64,000 bases of DNA from Hominimerdicola alba (GCF_900109655.1 NZ_FOAT01000003.1:200321-264320), one strand, 5' to 3'; counted from the stretch's first letter, positions 28,211-37,970 are shown. A program made the numbers and translations. Notes: generated by a model not told the origin, from the letters alone.

Positions 28211-29187
28211 TTGAACGTTTCGCCTTTTTTCAGCTCACAGTAACCTGTGATGTCATCATCAAGCGAAAGGTTCGCGGAGTTTATCATGGCAGTCATGGGC
28301 TCGGGGCAGAAATAACCCTTGTCGCCGCTGTCGTTCCACATATTCCAGAACCTGAATTCCTCGGATACTTCATTTAGCAGAGTATGACCGCTCTTAGTAT
28401 CCTTTACGATGACGCCGTTGAAAGGCTTGTTTTTGTAGCTGTTCATCACAGCTGTGTACATATCGTTGTCCAGGGGCTGACCTACTGGCACTTTCTCGCC
28501 GTTCTTGTACTCCTTGTCCCAGTCTGCCAGAGACAGCAGCTTCTCGGTAGGCAGACATCTCCTGTTCAGCTCGCATTTTTCGCCCACAGGAACACAGAGT
28601 CTCAGATCAGCCTCATCTCCGCCGTCTTTCAGCGGAGCATTTATACAAGTGTGAGTGCATATCGAAACAGGCAGAGCCTTATCAGCATTTGAAGTAAGAT
28701 ATATATCCTGTCTCAGCCCTTCGGGAGAGAGGGTGAATGTGTAGGATATCTTGAAATCCAGCGGGAAGTACTGATACATCTCGTCATTCTTATCGAAAAC
28801 ATAGGAGGTTATCAGAACGCATTTGCCGTTTTCTTCGGTATAACATTCTATCTCATGTTCGCGCTTATGTACCCAGCCGTGGATGAAATTATCAAACAGG
28901 GGTTCATTTATCGGCAGTTCGTAAACAGCATCGGAAGTCTTGATAACGCCCTTATCAAAGCGGTTAGGAAGATAAAGCGTGGGCAGACCCCATATCTCGC
29001 GCTGTTCCTCAATCGTTTTCATTGGTATGAATTTACGGAATTTGAATATTTCCAAATCGTTTTCGTCATCTCTGAATCTCAACACCGAAGAACCCACTGA
29101 AGGGGCGATAACAGCGGTGTATTTCCCCGACTGCATCTTTACGCAGTCTTTGCCCTTGAACGTATAATTCAAGTCGATCTTATTCAC
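28183..29187 (-). CDS. Aldose 1-epimerase family protein (mutarotase)
   Basis: 334 residues of the galactose-mutarotase fold. It interconverts alpha and beta anomers of sugars. The catalytic regions visible are FIHGWVHKREHE (His near residue 104), VSICTHTCINAP near 170 and CPEPMTAMINSANL near 295 with the likely catalytic Glu. It precedes the cellobiose phosphorylase on the same strand, consistent with supplying the preferred anomer. The true substrate is unknown. Confidence 0.88.
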   Translation of the reverse strand: MNKIDLNYTFKGKDCVKMQSGKYTAVIAPSVGSSVLRFRDDENDLEIFKFRKFIPMKTIEEQREIWGLPTLYLPNRFDKGVIKTSDAVYELPINEPLFDNFIHGWVHKREHEIECYTEENGKCVLITSYVFDKNDEMYQYFPLDFKISYTFTLSPEGLRQDIYLTSNADKALPVSICTHTCINAPLKDGGDEADLRLCVPVGEKCELNRRCLPTEKLLSLADWDKEYKNGEKVPVGQPLDNDMYTAVMNSYKNKPFNGVIVKDTKSGHTLLNEVSEEFRFWNMWNDSGDKGYFCPEPMTAMINSANLSLDDDITGYCELKKGETFKCWQRFYTE

Positions 29188-29251
29188 TTCTTACTCTCCT
29201 CACTTTGCGTCAGAGGGCGCATTTACCCTCTTGTGACCTCATATAGCAATC

Positions 29252-29280
29252 ATTATATCACACTTGGTATGATTATTCAA
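29252..29280 (-). promoter_or_regulatory. Promoter of the mutarotase-lipoprotein-GH94 unit
   Basis: Minus strand: TTGAAT (29280-29275), 17 bases, TATAAT (29257-29252) with an extended TG. The mutarotase start lies 65 bases downstream. Confidence 0.7.
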
Positions 29281-29506
29281 GTGCTTTTAATTATTTTTGC
29301 ACATTTTAATAATTTCACCCCCCCTGTTTTGAACAACTTTACAACGAAACTTAAACGTTTACGAAAACATTAGTTCGTTAAGCGGAAATAATTTAATTTT
29401 ATACCATATTCACTAATGATTTTGCCATATATTTCCTGACAAAATGTTTTTAAAACCATTTTTTCTGTCGGCTTTCTGCAGGCAAAAACAAAACGCACAA
29501 ATATTA
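29281..29506. other. AT-rich intergenic region without genes
   Basis: The rest of the divergent interval is very AT-rich with no open frame or tRNA-like fold. Only the two outward promoters at its ends are recognisable. Confidence 0.5.
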
Positions 29507-29535
29507 TTGACATTTATTCAAAAATATGTTAAAAT
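29507..29535 (+). promoter_or_regulatory. Promoter of the dockerin protein gene
   Basis: TTGACA (29507-29512), 17 bases, TAAAAT (29530-29535), 94 bases before the ATG at 29630. Confidence 0.65.
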
Positions 29536-29629
29536 ATTTGTAAACATAATTTTCCATAGATCAGACGTTGAAAAAATCAAAGTAAACGATATAGTAAATT
29601 TATGAACGATCCAAAAAGGAGTGTCTGAT

Positions 29630-31048
29630 ATGAGTATTTTAAAGAAGCGGATAGTCTCTTTTTCAACAGCTGTAATAATGTTAGCCTACGCATTTTCGGG
29701 ACTTCCCGCAGTTGTACTGAAAGCTGACGCAGCGGCCGTCTATGACCTTATAATAGATTATGTTCGGGTCAATTCGGCAAACTGCAGGGACATACTCGGA
29801 AACGGCGTTTTCAGGTATGAACCGAGTACGCAAACACTGATCATAAACGGTGATTACGGCGAAAAGAACACACCCATCATAGACAGCGAGATAGACGGAC
29901 TTACCGTAAACGTTATCGGAGATTCAAATTTAAAGGGAAACTTCGCTTTTTATGCTGATACGACAATAACCGGTGCAGGCAAACTATCGCTTGAATGCTA
30001 CGATTCATACTACGCTATATCGGTACATCACGAATCTTCCCTGACCATCGAAAATGCCAATGTTGATATCAGCGGTATATACGCCATCATCGGCTATGAA
30101 TCAGGTACAAAAGATATTAACGTGAACAATTCTTTCCTCACTGTCCGCGGCACAGAATCGGCAGTGCAGGGCTTCGACTTCGTATCGCTTTTCAAATGCG
30201 TCATAACAAAACCTACTGACGTATTATACGGCGGAGGAGGGATATTCGAGCACGATACCGACACATACGCCAAGAATGTCCGGATAATCCCCTCCTACGA
30301 TCTCTGGATAGACAGCACACTGGTAACAGCCGATAACCACGATGATATCCTGGGCAACGGAAAATTCTACTATGACCCCGACCACAGGGTGCTTGGCGTA
30401 TCGGGAAGTATCAAACACGACCCCGACGAGGAACTGATATACAGTATGGTTCCCGATTTCACCATAGATTTCGTCAACAACATCGAGATACCCGGATATA
30501 TCGTCCTTTACGGCGACACCGTCATAACAGGTGACGGCTCACTGACCATAGGCACAAATAATGAGTCCTGCATACGCAATGAACGCTGCAAACTGACCTT
30601 CGATAACATTCGGGTCTCTGCTAACGGCAAAATTGGCATAGGCTCGCCCACAGGCACGATAGAAGTTGTCAACTCGGATATCACAGCAACAGGTAAAGAG
30701 CAGGCGATAGCCTTCACAGGCGGAGGATTCAGCCTTACTGACAGCATGATCACCGAACCGATGCCTGCTACGGTGGGTACTGATACGATCTATGACAGCT
30801 CCTATGAAAAGGCGGATTATGTAAAGATAAAACAGACTAAAAAAACAGGTTACAGACTGGGCGATGTCAACGGCGACGGTTATATAAATACCACCGATGT
30901 CACCCTGACCGCCGCACATGTAAAGGGCAGAAGAATGCTCAATCCCGAACAGAAAAAGAGAGCAGATGTCAACGGCGACGGTTCGGTAAATACTTCCGAT
31001 GTCATTAAGATAGCCGCGCACGTAAAGGGCAAAAAGCTACTTGTATAG
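29630..31048 (+). CDS. Exported dockerin-bearing beta-helix-like protein
   Basis: 472 residues from ATG 29630 (AAAAAGGAG nine bases upstream). A signal peptide (about 1-33, ending KADA) is followed by two related ~190-residue blocks, each opening with a DILGNG-F-YEP/DP motif and continuing as short repeats that name-check a parallel beta-helix (TITGAGKLSLE, VITGDGSLTIG, DISGIYAIIGY). The C-terminus is a type I dockerin with two Ca-binding loops, GDVNGDGYINTTDVTLTAA and ADVNGDGSVNTSDVIKIAA. A dockerin implies binding to a cohesin scaffold outside the cell. No catalytic module is recognised, so a structural or carbohydrate-binding role is possible. Confidence 0.88.
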   Translation: MSILKKRIVSFSTAVIMLAYAFSGLPAVVLKADAAAVYDLIIDYVRVNSANCRDILGNGVFRYEPSTQTLIINGDYGEKNTPIIDSEIDGLTVNVIGDSNLKGNFAFYADTTITGAGKLSLECYDSYYAISVHHESSLTIENANVDISGIYAIIGYESGTKDINVNNSFLTVRGTESAVQGFDFVSLFKCVITKPTDVLYGGGGIFEHDTDTYAKNVRIIPSYDLWIDSTLVTADNHDDILGNGKFYYDPDHRVLGVSGSIKHDPDEELIYSMVPDFTIDFVNNIEIPGYIVLYGDTVITGDGSLTIGTNNESCIRNERCKLTFDNIRVSANGKIGIGSPTGTIEVVNSDITATGKEQAIAFTGGGFSLTDSMITEPMPATVGTDTIYDSSYEKADYVKIKQTKKTGYRLGDVNGDGYINTTDVTLTAAHVKGRRMLNPEQKKRADVNGDGSVNTSDVIKIAAHVKGKKLLV

Positions 31049-31087
31049 TCATCAGATCAACAAGACCGCAGGAACGGGGTGATGATA

Positions 31088-31267
31088 ATGAGTTCGACCG
31101 ATAATAATGACCTTATGAAACAGGCAGAAGAACACGCAGCAACTCAGCTTGAAAAGATAAAACATGATAGGGCAGAACGCACAAAGCGTCTACAAAGGAC
31201 AGGCATCATACTCATTATCGCCGCAGTACTGCTGATATTCACAGCGGTCACGATACTCAATCTGTGA
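31088..31267 (+). CDS. Small single-pass membrane protein
   Basis: 59 residues from ATG 31088 (GGGGTGAT five bases upstream; an ATG at 31082 is also possible). A charged N-terminal helix (LMKQAEEHAATQLEKIKHDR) is followed by one C-terminal transmembrane helix (TGIILIIAAVLLIFTAVTIL). It ends just before a strong terminator, so it is co-transcribed with the dockerin gene. Function unknown. Confidence 0.65.
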   Translation: MSSTDNNDLMKQAEEHAATQLEKIKHDRAERTKRLQRTGIILIIAAVLLIFTAVTILNL

Positions 31268-31295
31268 ACCGCAAAAGTTCAAAAGGCTTATACAT

Positions 31296-31331
31296 CGGCA
31301 CGCGGAGATACGCTCTCCGTGTGCCGTTTTT
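31296..31331 (+). terminator. Terminator after the dockerin transcription unit
   Basis: A perfect 12-bp GC-rich stem (CGGCACGCGGAG with CTCCGTGTGCCG, two G-T pairs allowed) is followed by TTTTT. Confidence 0.88.
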
Positions 31332-31381
31332 CGCAGTATCACTGTGCAAAACGATATCAAAATACAAAGGAGGTCGGTACA

Positions 31382-32284
31382 ATGAACAAAAAATTACGAA
31401 AACTGCTGATAATAATAGCCGCCGCTGTACCTCTGCTGGTATTCGCGCTGATGCTCTGGCTTGCTTCGTTCGTAATGACAGGCAAAAGACAGACCATCGA
31501 TGAAGCTATGCAGTGGCAGTCCGAACACTATGACACCTCATTCTACGAAAGCCTTGAAAAGACCGATTATACCGTCAAAAGTTTCGACGGCTACGAACTC
31601 CACGTACAGTTCCTGAAAAACCCTACTCCTACGGATAAGTATATGCTGCTGTCCCACGGCTACACCGACAACCGCATGGGGTCGCTCAAATACGTACCCA
31701 TGTACCTCGAGCTTGGATACAACTGTATCATCTACGACCTGCGCGGCCACGGCGAGAACGAGCCAACATTCACCACCTACGGCATACGTGAGGGCAAGGA
31801 TATCTCCGAGCTTGTAAAGGATACCCGCTCACGGTACAGCAATATATCCCGGCTGGGTCTCCACGGTGAATCTCTGGGGGCGGCTTCCACCGTAACTTCC
31901 ATGAAATATCACCCCGAGGTTGATTTCGCCGTTGCCGACTGCGGATTTTCGGATATCGACAACGTACTGCGCGGGGCGTACAAGCAATATCATGTGCCTG
32001 TTTTCCTCGTTGATCTTGCCGATATAGGCGCAAGGGTAAGGTACGGCTATGCGCTTAAAGATATGCGCCCCGTAGACTCTCTTGACGATAACGAAGTGCC
32101 AATACTCTTTATCCACGGCGCCGATGACAGCTTTATACTGCCGAAAAATTCAGAGGATATGGCAGCCCGCACCAAGGGCAGGAGCGAGGTACATCTTATA
32201 ACAGGCGCAGGTCATGCAGAGTCTGTACTCATCGACCCCGAAAGTTATAAGACGTATGTCAAAGATTTCCTCGACAGTCTGTAA
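31382..32284 (+). CDS. Membrane-anchored alpha/beta hydrolase
   Basis: 300 residues from ATG 31382 (AAAGGAGG upstream). An N-terminal signal anchor (about 8-32) is followed by an alpha/beta hydrolase domain. The oxyanion strand is LLSHGYTDNRMGS, the nucleophile elbow LHGESLGAAS (Ser near 168), then the acid in FIHGADDSFI and the His in ITGAGHAES, so the catalytic triad is complete. Predicted to act on the outer face of the membrane as an esterase or peptidase of the BAAT/dienelactone type. Substrate unknown. Confidence 0.88.
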   Translation: MNKKLRKLLIIIAAAVPLLVFALMLWLASFVMTGKRQTIDEAMQWQSEHYDTSFYESLEKTDYTVKSFDGYELHVQFLKNPTPTDKYMLLSHGYTDNRMGSLKYVPMYLELGYNCIIYDLRGHGENEPTFTTYGIREGKDISELVKDTRSRYSNISRLGLHGESLGAASTVTSMKYHPEVDFAVADCGFSDIDNVLRGAYKQYHVPVFLVDLADIGARVRYGYALKDMRPVDSLDDNEVPILFIHGADDSFILPKNSEDMAARTKGRSEVHLITGAGHAESVLIDPESYKTYVKDFLDSL

Positions 32285-32373
32285 CGCCTCTGCATTGGAC
32301 ACCATTTTTTCAACGAGCGATTTGACTTGATGTTGAAAACTTACGCAAAAATCCACAGGATCTCATAACATAA

Positions 32374-32410
32374 AAATACCGACCCGCATCGTGCAGGTCG
32401 GTATTTCTTT
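32374..32410. terminator. Bidirectional terminator between hydrolase and rnfD
   Basis: AAATACCGACC pairs with GGTCGGTATTT and is flanked by A and T runs, serving the two converging genes. Confidence 0.88.
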
Positions 32411-32414
32411 AGTT

Positions 32415-33344
32415 TTACTGTTTATCGGGTCTGGTCTCTGTTACTCTGTCGATAACTATCGTCAGAACATTGCATATAAGTATAGCTATCAGCATACTCT
32501 CCTGATGCATACCGGCAAAGAATCTGAACACACAGGTCAGTCCGCCCGCAAGCACACCGAATATTATCTTGCCAAGTGCAGTGACAGGAGTAGTCACGGT
32601 GTCACAGCAAAGGAAGAACGCTGCAAGCACTGTTCCGCCTGCAAGTATCTGGTAGACACCGTCCTTGCCCGCAACTGACGAGAAGATAAATACCGTTCCC
32701 AGAAAAGCGATAGGCTCATAAAGAGATATCACCCTTGTTGAAAGCAGATAGAACGCACCTGTCAGCAGTGCCAATACAGATACCTCACCAAGACCTCCGC
32801 ATACTCTGCCGAGGAACATATCGCCGTAGGCATCAGCACCGGACAGCAACGATATCTCGCCGAAGGTTTCGATATCTGCCGAATTTACATCGGGCTCAAG
32901 ATATTTACTGAAGTCTGAGCGGAACAGCAGCCAGCATACAAGCCTTGATGCCACCGCAGGATTTAAAATATTCCTGCCCAGTCCGCCAAAAAGCTGCTTG
33001 AACACGACTATCGCCATAAGCGTGCCGACTGCCGCCCACCAAAAGGGGAAGTTCGACGGCAGCATGAAAGCGAAGATCACGCCTGTTACCGCAGCAGAAA
33101 GATCTTCCGTGCTGCTCTTCTTTTTTGTAATAAAGCAGAACAGCCATTCCCACAGCATAGATGTAAGTATACAGAACGCTGTCAGCATCAGTGCCCTTCC
33201 TCCGAAGAGTATACCCGAAAGCACCAGTGAAGGCATCAGTCCTATCAGCATATGTGTCATTATCTTCGATACCGAAGCATCATCTTTGATATAAGGCGCG
33301 GAAAGCTTTTTGAAATCCGCCACCTCAGGTCTGAAATCCGTCAT
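32415..33344 (-). CDS. rnfD: Rnf electron-transport subunit D
   Basis: 309 residues, a multi-helix membrane protein of the NqrB/RnfD family, which carries flavin in the ferredoxin:NAD oxidoreductase complex. Typical blocks are SAAVTGVIFAFMLPSNFP near 85, FGGLGRNILNPAVASRL near 120 and the DTVTTPVTALGKI segment near 245. It overlaps rnfC by four bases (ATGA). Its stop runs straight into a terminator, so the usual rnfG-E-A-B genes do not follow. Confidence 0.9.
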   Translation of the reverse strand: MTDFRPEVADFKKLSAPYIKDDASVSKIMTHMLIGLMPSLVLSGILFGGRALMLTAFCILTSMLWEWLFCFITKKKSSTEDLSAAVTGVIFAFMLPSNFPFWWAAVGTLMAIVVFKQLFGGLGRNILNPAVASRLVCWLLFRSDFSKYLEPDVNSADIETFGEISLLSGADAYGDMFLGRVCGGLGEVSVLALLTGAFYLLSTRVISLYEPIAFLGTVFIFSSVAGKDGVYQILAGGTVLAAFFLCCDTVTTPVTALGKIIFGVLAGGLTCVFRFFAGMHQESMLIAILICNVLTIVIDRVTETRPDKQ

Positions 33345-34603
33345 GACTGTTCACCTCCCTTGCCGCCGAATACCTCCGCAGCCTGTCGCATGACCTCATT
33401 CAGTTCGCGCTTTGCAGGACATACATACGTACACGAACCGCAGCCGATGCATAGATCGGGACGCAGTCTTTCAAGTGCCGCCTTGTTCCTCTTTTTAAGA
33501 GCTTTTTCTATCCTCATGGGCATCAGCTTTACAGGACAAGCCTGTGCGCATCTGCCGCATTTTATACAGTTTGTAGCTTTGTTTGAGACTTTGAGCGAAC
33601 CTTTGCCCGCATCGATAGGCTTCATAAATATCAGTACTGCGCTGTCTTCAGCTCCAAGCGGCAGTTCCGTATCCGTCACCGATCTTCCTGTCATCATACC
33701 GCCGATTATCAGCTTTTCAGCAGGCTTGGTATTAGCATCAGCAAATGCAAGTAAATCCGAAAGCGGAGTGCCAATGGGAGCTTTCATTATACAGGGAGTC
33801 TTTACCAGATCCCCGTCAACTGTCACCCTTCTCTCCACAAACGGCATACCGGTTTCAAAGTACGATGCTATGAAAGCGACCTCCGACGGCAGCAGTATCA
33901 GAACATTTTTATCCGCCGCTGTTTCCGCCGGCTTGATATCACGTCCCGTGACATTGTTTACAAGCATCAGGTCTGATCCGCCGGGATGATCGCCCCTGAG
34001 TTTTACTAATGTGGTATTTGGTGCCTTTACAGCCACCTTTTCCATTGCCGCTAAAGCCTCTTTGCAGTCCGATGCCACCGCTATATAAGCTTTTTCGATG
34101 CCCATAAGCTTTTCGTTCAGCGCTATGCCCGCGGTTATCAGCTCGCCGTCATCAAGCATACACCTGTTTTCAGCAGTAAGATACTGCTCACTTTCGATGC
34201 CGTTGATTATCAGTATATCAGCATCCTTTGCCTTTTCGAGCTTGTTGCCCGCAGGGCTGCCCGAAGCCTTTACAGCCGCTATGAAGCTCTCTCTGTCTTC
34301 AGCACGCGGTAACTTTACAGCCGCGTCCTTCTGATTTTCATCAGCCTTGATGACCACAGCCTCATAGCTGCCATCAGGGTCTGCGATCATTCTGATCTCT
34401 TCGACTTTACCTGAAACAGACGCATAAACAGGCGTTTCGCCGTCACATATACTGTTTCCGCGGAGCACCCACTGCCCCGCCTTTACCGCTGCCTTACAGC
34501 CAACAGGAAGCGGCACCGCTACCCTTTCGGGAGTCGGCAGCGCTATCGTAAGGCTTCTGTCGGTGTTCTTTTCCCTTTCGAGAAAAATACCTCTGATTTT
34601 CAA
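33341..34603 (-). CDS. rnfC: Rnf electron-transport subunit C
   Basis: 420 residues. RnfC is the NADH-binding/iron-sulfur subunit at the membrane surface. Two 4Fe-4S motifs are visible near the C-terminus, CIKCGRCAQACPVKLMP (about 353-369) and CIGCGSCTYVCPAKREL (about 394-410). The N-terminal soluble domain contains GKVEEI-type and VALNEKLMG segments. It is the first gene of a two-gene unit with rnfD. Full Rnf complexes have six subunits. Confidence 0.92.
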   Translation of the reverse strand: MKIRGIFLEREKNTDRSLTIALPTPERVAVPLPVGCKAAVKAGQWVLRGNSICDGETPVYASVSGKVEEIRMIADPDGSYEAVVIKADENQKDAAVKLPRAEDRESFIAAVKASGSPAGNKLEKAKDADILIINGIESEQYLTAENRCMLDDGELITAGIALNEKLMGIEKAYIAVASDCKEALAAMEKVAVKAPNTTLVKLRGDHPGGSDLMLVNNVTGRDIKPAETAADKNVLILLPSEVAFIASYFETGMPFVERRVTVDGDLVKTPCIMKAPIGTPLSDLLAFADANTKPAEKLIIGGMMTGRSVTDTELPLGAEDSAVLIFMKPIDAGKGSLKVSNKATNCIKCGRCAQACPVKLMPMRIEKALKKRNKAALERLRPDLCIGCGSCTYVCPAKRELNEVMRQAAEVFGGKGGEQS

Positions 34604-34695
34604 ATTATCACTCCTTAACCCGTGGAAGAAATTTGTCCGAACTGTCTCACTTTGTCTTTACTTTTGCCAAATAATATGATATAATGTCTGTGTAT

Positions 34696-35331
34696 CTAGT
34701 CCGGTGCTTCTATCGGACCTGAATCCTTTGCATTCCTGAGCATGAATTCGCATTCCGCGATGAATGCCCTTAGCTCGGGATTCTTTTCGGTCGGTATCTC
34801 AAAACCGTTGACCTTGACATCACGGCTCTTCTGTATGAAAGAGGAGATGTTGCCGGGCGCCGCTGAAAGCAAGCAGTTAGCCCGCTGAAGAGCATCATCA
34901 AAATCCATAGAGAAAAGCTTTTCGCTGTTTTTAGGGTTTTCACGGTATATCGTCCTGAAGATCATATATATCACAAGTTTCAGACAATTGTTGGTACCCG
35001 TCAGCAGCCTGTCGCTGTTGCCGTTTCCCACCAGCATACTCAGCAGCTCAAATGAGATATCAGCGCTGCAGCCCTTTGGAAAATCACTGAGATTATAGTC
35101 ATTCTCCTCGCTGCCGAATATCATCTCGTAAGGCACCTTGTAGTACCTTATAAGTGATATGATCTGCGCCGTACAGACACTTTTGCGTCCGCGTTCGACC
35201 AAGGACAAAAACGACTGCGACATACCCGTTGCTTCCGCAGCCTGCTTTTGCGTTATACCCATCAGCAGACGCGCTCCTCTGAGCCTTTCGCCGACCTGCT
35301 GAAGATACTGCTGAGTTTTGTCTGTTTTCAT
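34696..35331 (-). CDS. XRE-family helix-turn-helix regulator
   Basis: 211 residues. The N-terminal HTH is RLRGARLLMGITQKQAAEA then TGMSQSFLSLVERGRKSV (about residues 17-53). The C-terminal ~140 residues are of unknown fold and may be a ligand or dimerisation domain. It lies on the same strand 92 bases upstream of rnfC, so it may regulate rnfCD, but an operator was not found. Confidence 0.85.
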   Translation of the reverse strand: MKTDKTQQYLQQVGERLRGARLLMGITQKQAAEATGMSQSFLSLVERGRKSVCTAQIISLIRYYKVPYEMIFGSEENDYNLSDFPKGCSADISFELLSMLVGNGNSDRLLTGTNNCLKLVIYMIFRTIYRENPKNSEKLFSMDFDDALQRANCLLSAAPGNISSFIQKSRDVKVNGFEIPTEKNPELRAFIAECEFMLRNAKDSGPIEAPD

Positions 35332-35535
35332 ACCAAGACCTACTCCCGAGAATTTAATACCCAGCGCGATCAGGGAAACAGACAGTATCTGTCTGCCGCA
35401 GCGTCTGGTATATCAAGACAAATAGTGTGACAACGGTCAGTATAGTAAAATTATACGAACCGACCGCACTTCCATTATACAACAATTTTCACTGTTTGTA
35501 AAGTGAAAATAAAGATTTATTTAAGGAGAATTTCC

Positions 35536-36198
35536 ATGAAGGGTTACAGGATAGCATTTATACGTCATGGCATTACAGAAGCCAACGAGGACGGCAGATA
35601 TATCGGCACCACCGACCTGCCGCTGAGCAGTGCGGGTGCGCAGGAACTTTTTGACAAGCTTGAAAAGCTGGATTATCCCAATCCGCAGAAAGTATATATA
35701 TCGCCCTTAAAGCGATGCAAGCAGACCGCGGGTATAATTTATCCCAACTGCTATACCGTCGAACTTCCCGAACTTCGCGAGATGGATTTCGGCAAGTTTG
35801 AAAACAAAAAAGCCGAGGAGCTTATGGATACGCCCGAATATAAACAGTATATCAAGGGCGGACTTGACAATCCTCCTCCCGGAGGAGAATCCGCAAGAGA
35901 TATGGTGAACCGCTGCTATGAAGCTATCAAGATCATCATTTCGGATATGATGTACGAGGGTCTTACATCCGCGGCAGTAGTAACCCACGGTGGCATAATA
36001 ATGAATATGCTCAGCTGTTTCGGTGTACCCAAGCGCCGTCCCATGGATTATGCCTGTGATTTCGGCGAGGGTTTTGAAGTGCTTGTTACCGCTTCCATGT
36101 GGCAGAGATCGGAGGCATTTGAGGTACTGGGAAGATATCCCGACCGCGACCCCGACGAAAACTACGGAAGCTTCTATGATGAAGAGGAAGGCGAATAA
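35536..36198 (+). CDS. Histidine phosphatase family protein
   Basis: 220 residues from ATG 35536 (AAGGAGAA upstream). The RHG catalytic motif is IAFIRHGITEANEDGRYIGT with the phospho-His near residue 11. The second His is in AAVVTHGGIIMNML near 157. This family includes phosphoglycerate mutase and alpha-ribazole phosphatase. The latter is closest by length and motif, but no cobalamin genes are adjacent. It is first in a six-gene operon. Confidence 0.87.
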   Translation: MKGYRIAFIRHGITEANEDGRYIGTTDLPLSSAGAQELFDKLEKLDYPNPQKVYISPLKRCKQTAGIIYPNCYTVELPELREMDFGKFENKKAEELMDTPEYKQYIKGGLDNPPPGGESARDMVNRCYEAIKIIISDMMYEGLTSAAVVTHGGIIMNMLSCFGVPKRRPMDYACDFGEGFEVLVTASMWQRSEAFEVLGRYPDRDPDENYGSFYDEEEGE

Positions 36199-37111
36199 TT
36201 TGGATACTGCAAATGTAATGGATATCGAAAACGATATCGCAGATGTTCCCGTTTTACCCGCCGATGACGGCGCTCCCCTGTCAAACGCCGAGATAAGGCA
36301 CTTCGCCGCCCGCAGGATAGCAAGACGCAGCGGCGACAGCATATCGCTGATGATCTACCAATTCTCGATAGTAGCACTGATACTTCTCTGCGAAGCTACG
36401 CTTTATCTTCTGCTGCGCAGTGTGGGATATACCTGGCTGTACAGCATCAAAGAACTGCTTGAATTAAGGGGGACCACCTGGCTTTTCTGGATAAGCAAGT
36501 CCATGTTTGAATTCACGCTGGCATCGCCGTTTTTCAACCTGGTAAGAAGGCTTTACCTTGATATAGCCATGGGGAGCGATCTCACAGAAACAAGGAAATA
36601 TGTCGCGGCACATTCCGTGAAGTATTACAGCAACTCTTTCTATGCGTCTTTTATACAGCTGATGCTAAAGCTGATAGCTATAACACCTGCGTTTATAACA
36701 GCATACAGCGCCCACTACTGGGTACAGATCATAAGACTCAGCGAGCTGACCTCGGGAGCACTGCTGTCGCTGATGGCATCTCTCAGCATGACAGCGGTAT
36801 GGCTGTTTCTGGCGATACGCTATTATATATCCCTGGCACTTACGCCATATATAATGGCGCTGAATCCCCGTTCCAACGTCTACGACGCCTGCGACCTTTC
36901 CATAAGGCTTATGGATGGCAAACACGGACGTTATATCTCCTTCATGGCGCATTTCATAAAGTTTATCCCCGCCATGCTGCTGGTGTATCCATATCTGGCG
37001 ATATATCCCTATTTCAAGGTGAGCTATTCAATGTTCGTCCGCGAACTTCTCGGTGAAAGAAATCAGGATAAGCTCCCCGGTATGATAAAAAGATGGAAGA
37101 AGTATATGTAA
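36179..37111 (+). CDS. Multi-pass membrane protein, unknown
   Basis: 310 residues from ATG 36179, which overlaps the phosphatase gene by 20 bases. A TTG at 36200, eight bases after AGGAAGG, is an equally good start. After a ~55-residue soluble head come about five to six transmembrane helices (roughly 65-90, 110-130, 165-190, 200-230, 260-285). No family recognised. It lies between the phosphatase and the pseudouridine synthase and overlaps the latter by 19 bases. Confidence 0.78.
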   Translation: MKRKANNLDTANVMDIENDIADVPVLPADDGAPLSNAEIRHFAARRIARRSGDSISLMIYQFSIVALILLCEATLYLLLRSVGYTWLYSIKELLELRGTTWLFWISKSMFEFTLASPFFNLVRRLYLDIAMGSDLTETRKYVAAHSVKYYSNSFYASFIQLMLKLIAITPAFITAYSAHYWVQIIRLSELTSGALLSLMASLSMTAVWLFLAIRYYISLALTPYIMALNPRSNVYDACDLSIRLMDGKHGRYISFMAHFIKFIPAMLLVYPYLAIYPYFKVSYSMFVRELLGERNQDKLPGMIKRWKKYM

Positions 37112-37923
37112 GAACATTAACCGTCACGCAGGAGGAAGACGGCGCGACGGTAAAGGATATACTGCGTGGCAGGGGCTTTTCCCGCCGACTGCTGACAAGG
37201 CTGAAAAACTCTCAGGGCATATGCCTTGACGGCGAAAAGGTGAGAGTGACAGTGACCGTTTCTGCGGGACAGAAGATAACAGTCACCGAACCAGCCCAGA
37301 CTGTCCCCGACCCTAATCCCCTGCTCGAAGTCCCCGTGCTTTATGAAGACGGGGACGTTATAGTATTTGACAAACCAGCGGATATGCCCGTACACGAATC
37401 CATAAACCACCGCGGCGATACCCTTGCCAACTATTTCGCCCACCGCTGCAAAGGACTGACATTCCGCACCGTTAACCGCCTTGACCGCGATACCGCAGGC
37501 TGTGTCTGCGTGGCGAAGACGCGCTATGCCGCGAACGCCCTGGCAGGCAGTATAAGCAAGGTCTACTGCGGACTGATACCGCCCACTAATCTCAGCGGCG
37601 GACGGGTATGCGCACCCATCGCAAGAGAGCGTGAATCCGTGATACTGCGCTGTGTCAGGGAGGACGGCAAATACTCCGCCACCTGCTGGCATGTCATTGA
37701 AAGACGTGAAAACTGTGCACTGTGCAAATTCCTGCTTGAAACGGGACGTACCCACCAGATACGGGTGCATATGGCGCATATAGGTCTGCCGCTGATAGGC
37801 GATGAGATGTACGGCGGCGACTGTTCGGAAAGAAAAGGACAGGCACTGATGTGCAGTGAGATAAGCTTCGTTTCGCCCGAAAGCGGCGAAAAAGTCACCG
37901 TAAGATCAGGCAGAAGGCTCTGA
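37093..37923 (+). CDS. RluA-family pseudouridine synthase
   Basis: 276 residues. An N-terminal S4-like domain (about 15-65; GFSRRLLTRLKNSQGICLD) precedes the catalytic domain. The catalytic Asp is in TVNRLDRDTAGCVCVAK near residue 133. GRTHQIRVHMAHIGLPLIGD near 217 is the second family signature. It makes pseudouridine in rRNA or tRNA. The exact target site cannot be told from the sequence. Confidence 0.92.
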   Translation: MEEVYVRTLTVTQEEDGATVKDILRGRGFSRRLLTRLKNSQGICLDGEKVRVTVTVSAGQKITVTEPAQTVPDPNPLLEVPVLYEDGDVIVFDKPADMPVHESINHRGDTLANYFAHRCKGLTFRTVNRLDRDTAGCVCVAKTRYAANALAGSISKVYCGLIPPTNLSGGRVCAPIARERESVILRCVREDGKYSATCWHVIERRENCALCKFLLETGRTHQIRVHMAHIGLPLIGDEMYGGDCSERKGQALMCSEISFVSPESGEKVTVRSGRRL

Positions 37924-37970
37924 TATCGGCGGCACCCATTGATCAAATATATTCCCCGGGAGGTCATATA

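Noticed and set aside
27867-28214. Plus-strand open frame opposite the lipoprotein gene
   Set aside because: It is a shadow of the minus-strand gene, Ser-rich because it is antisense to an Asp/Glu/Ala-rich region.
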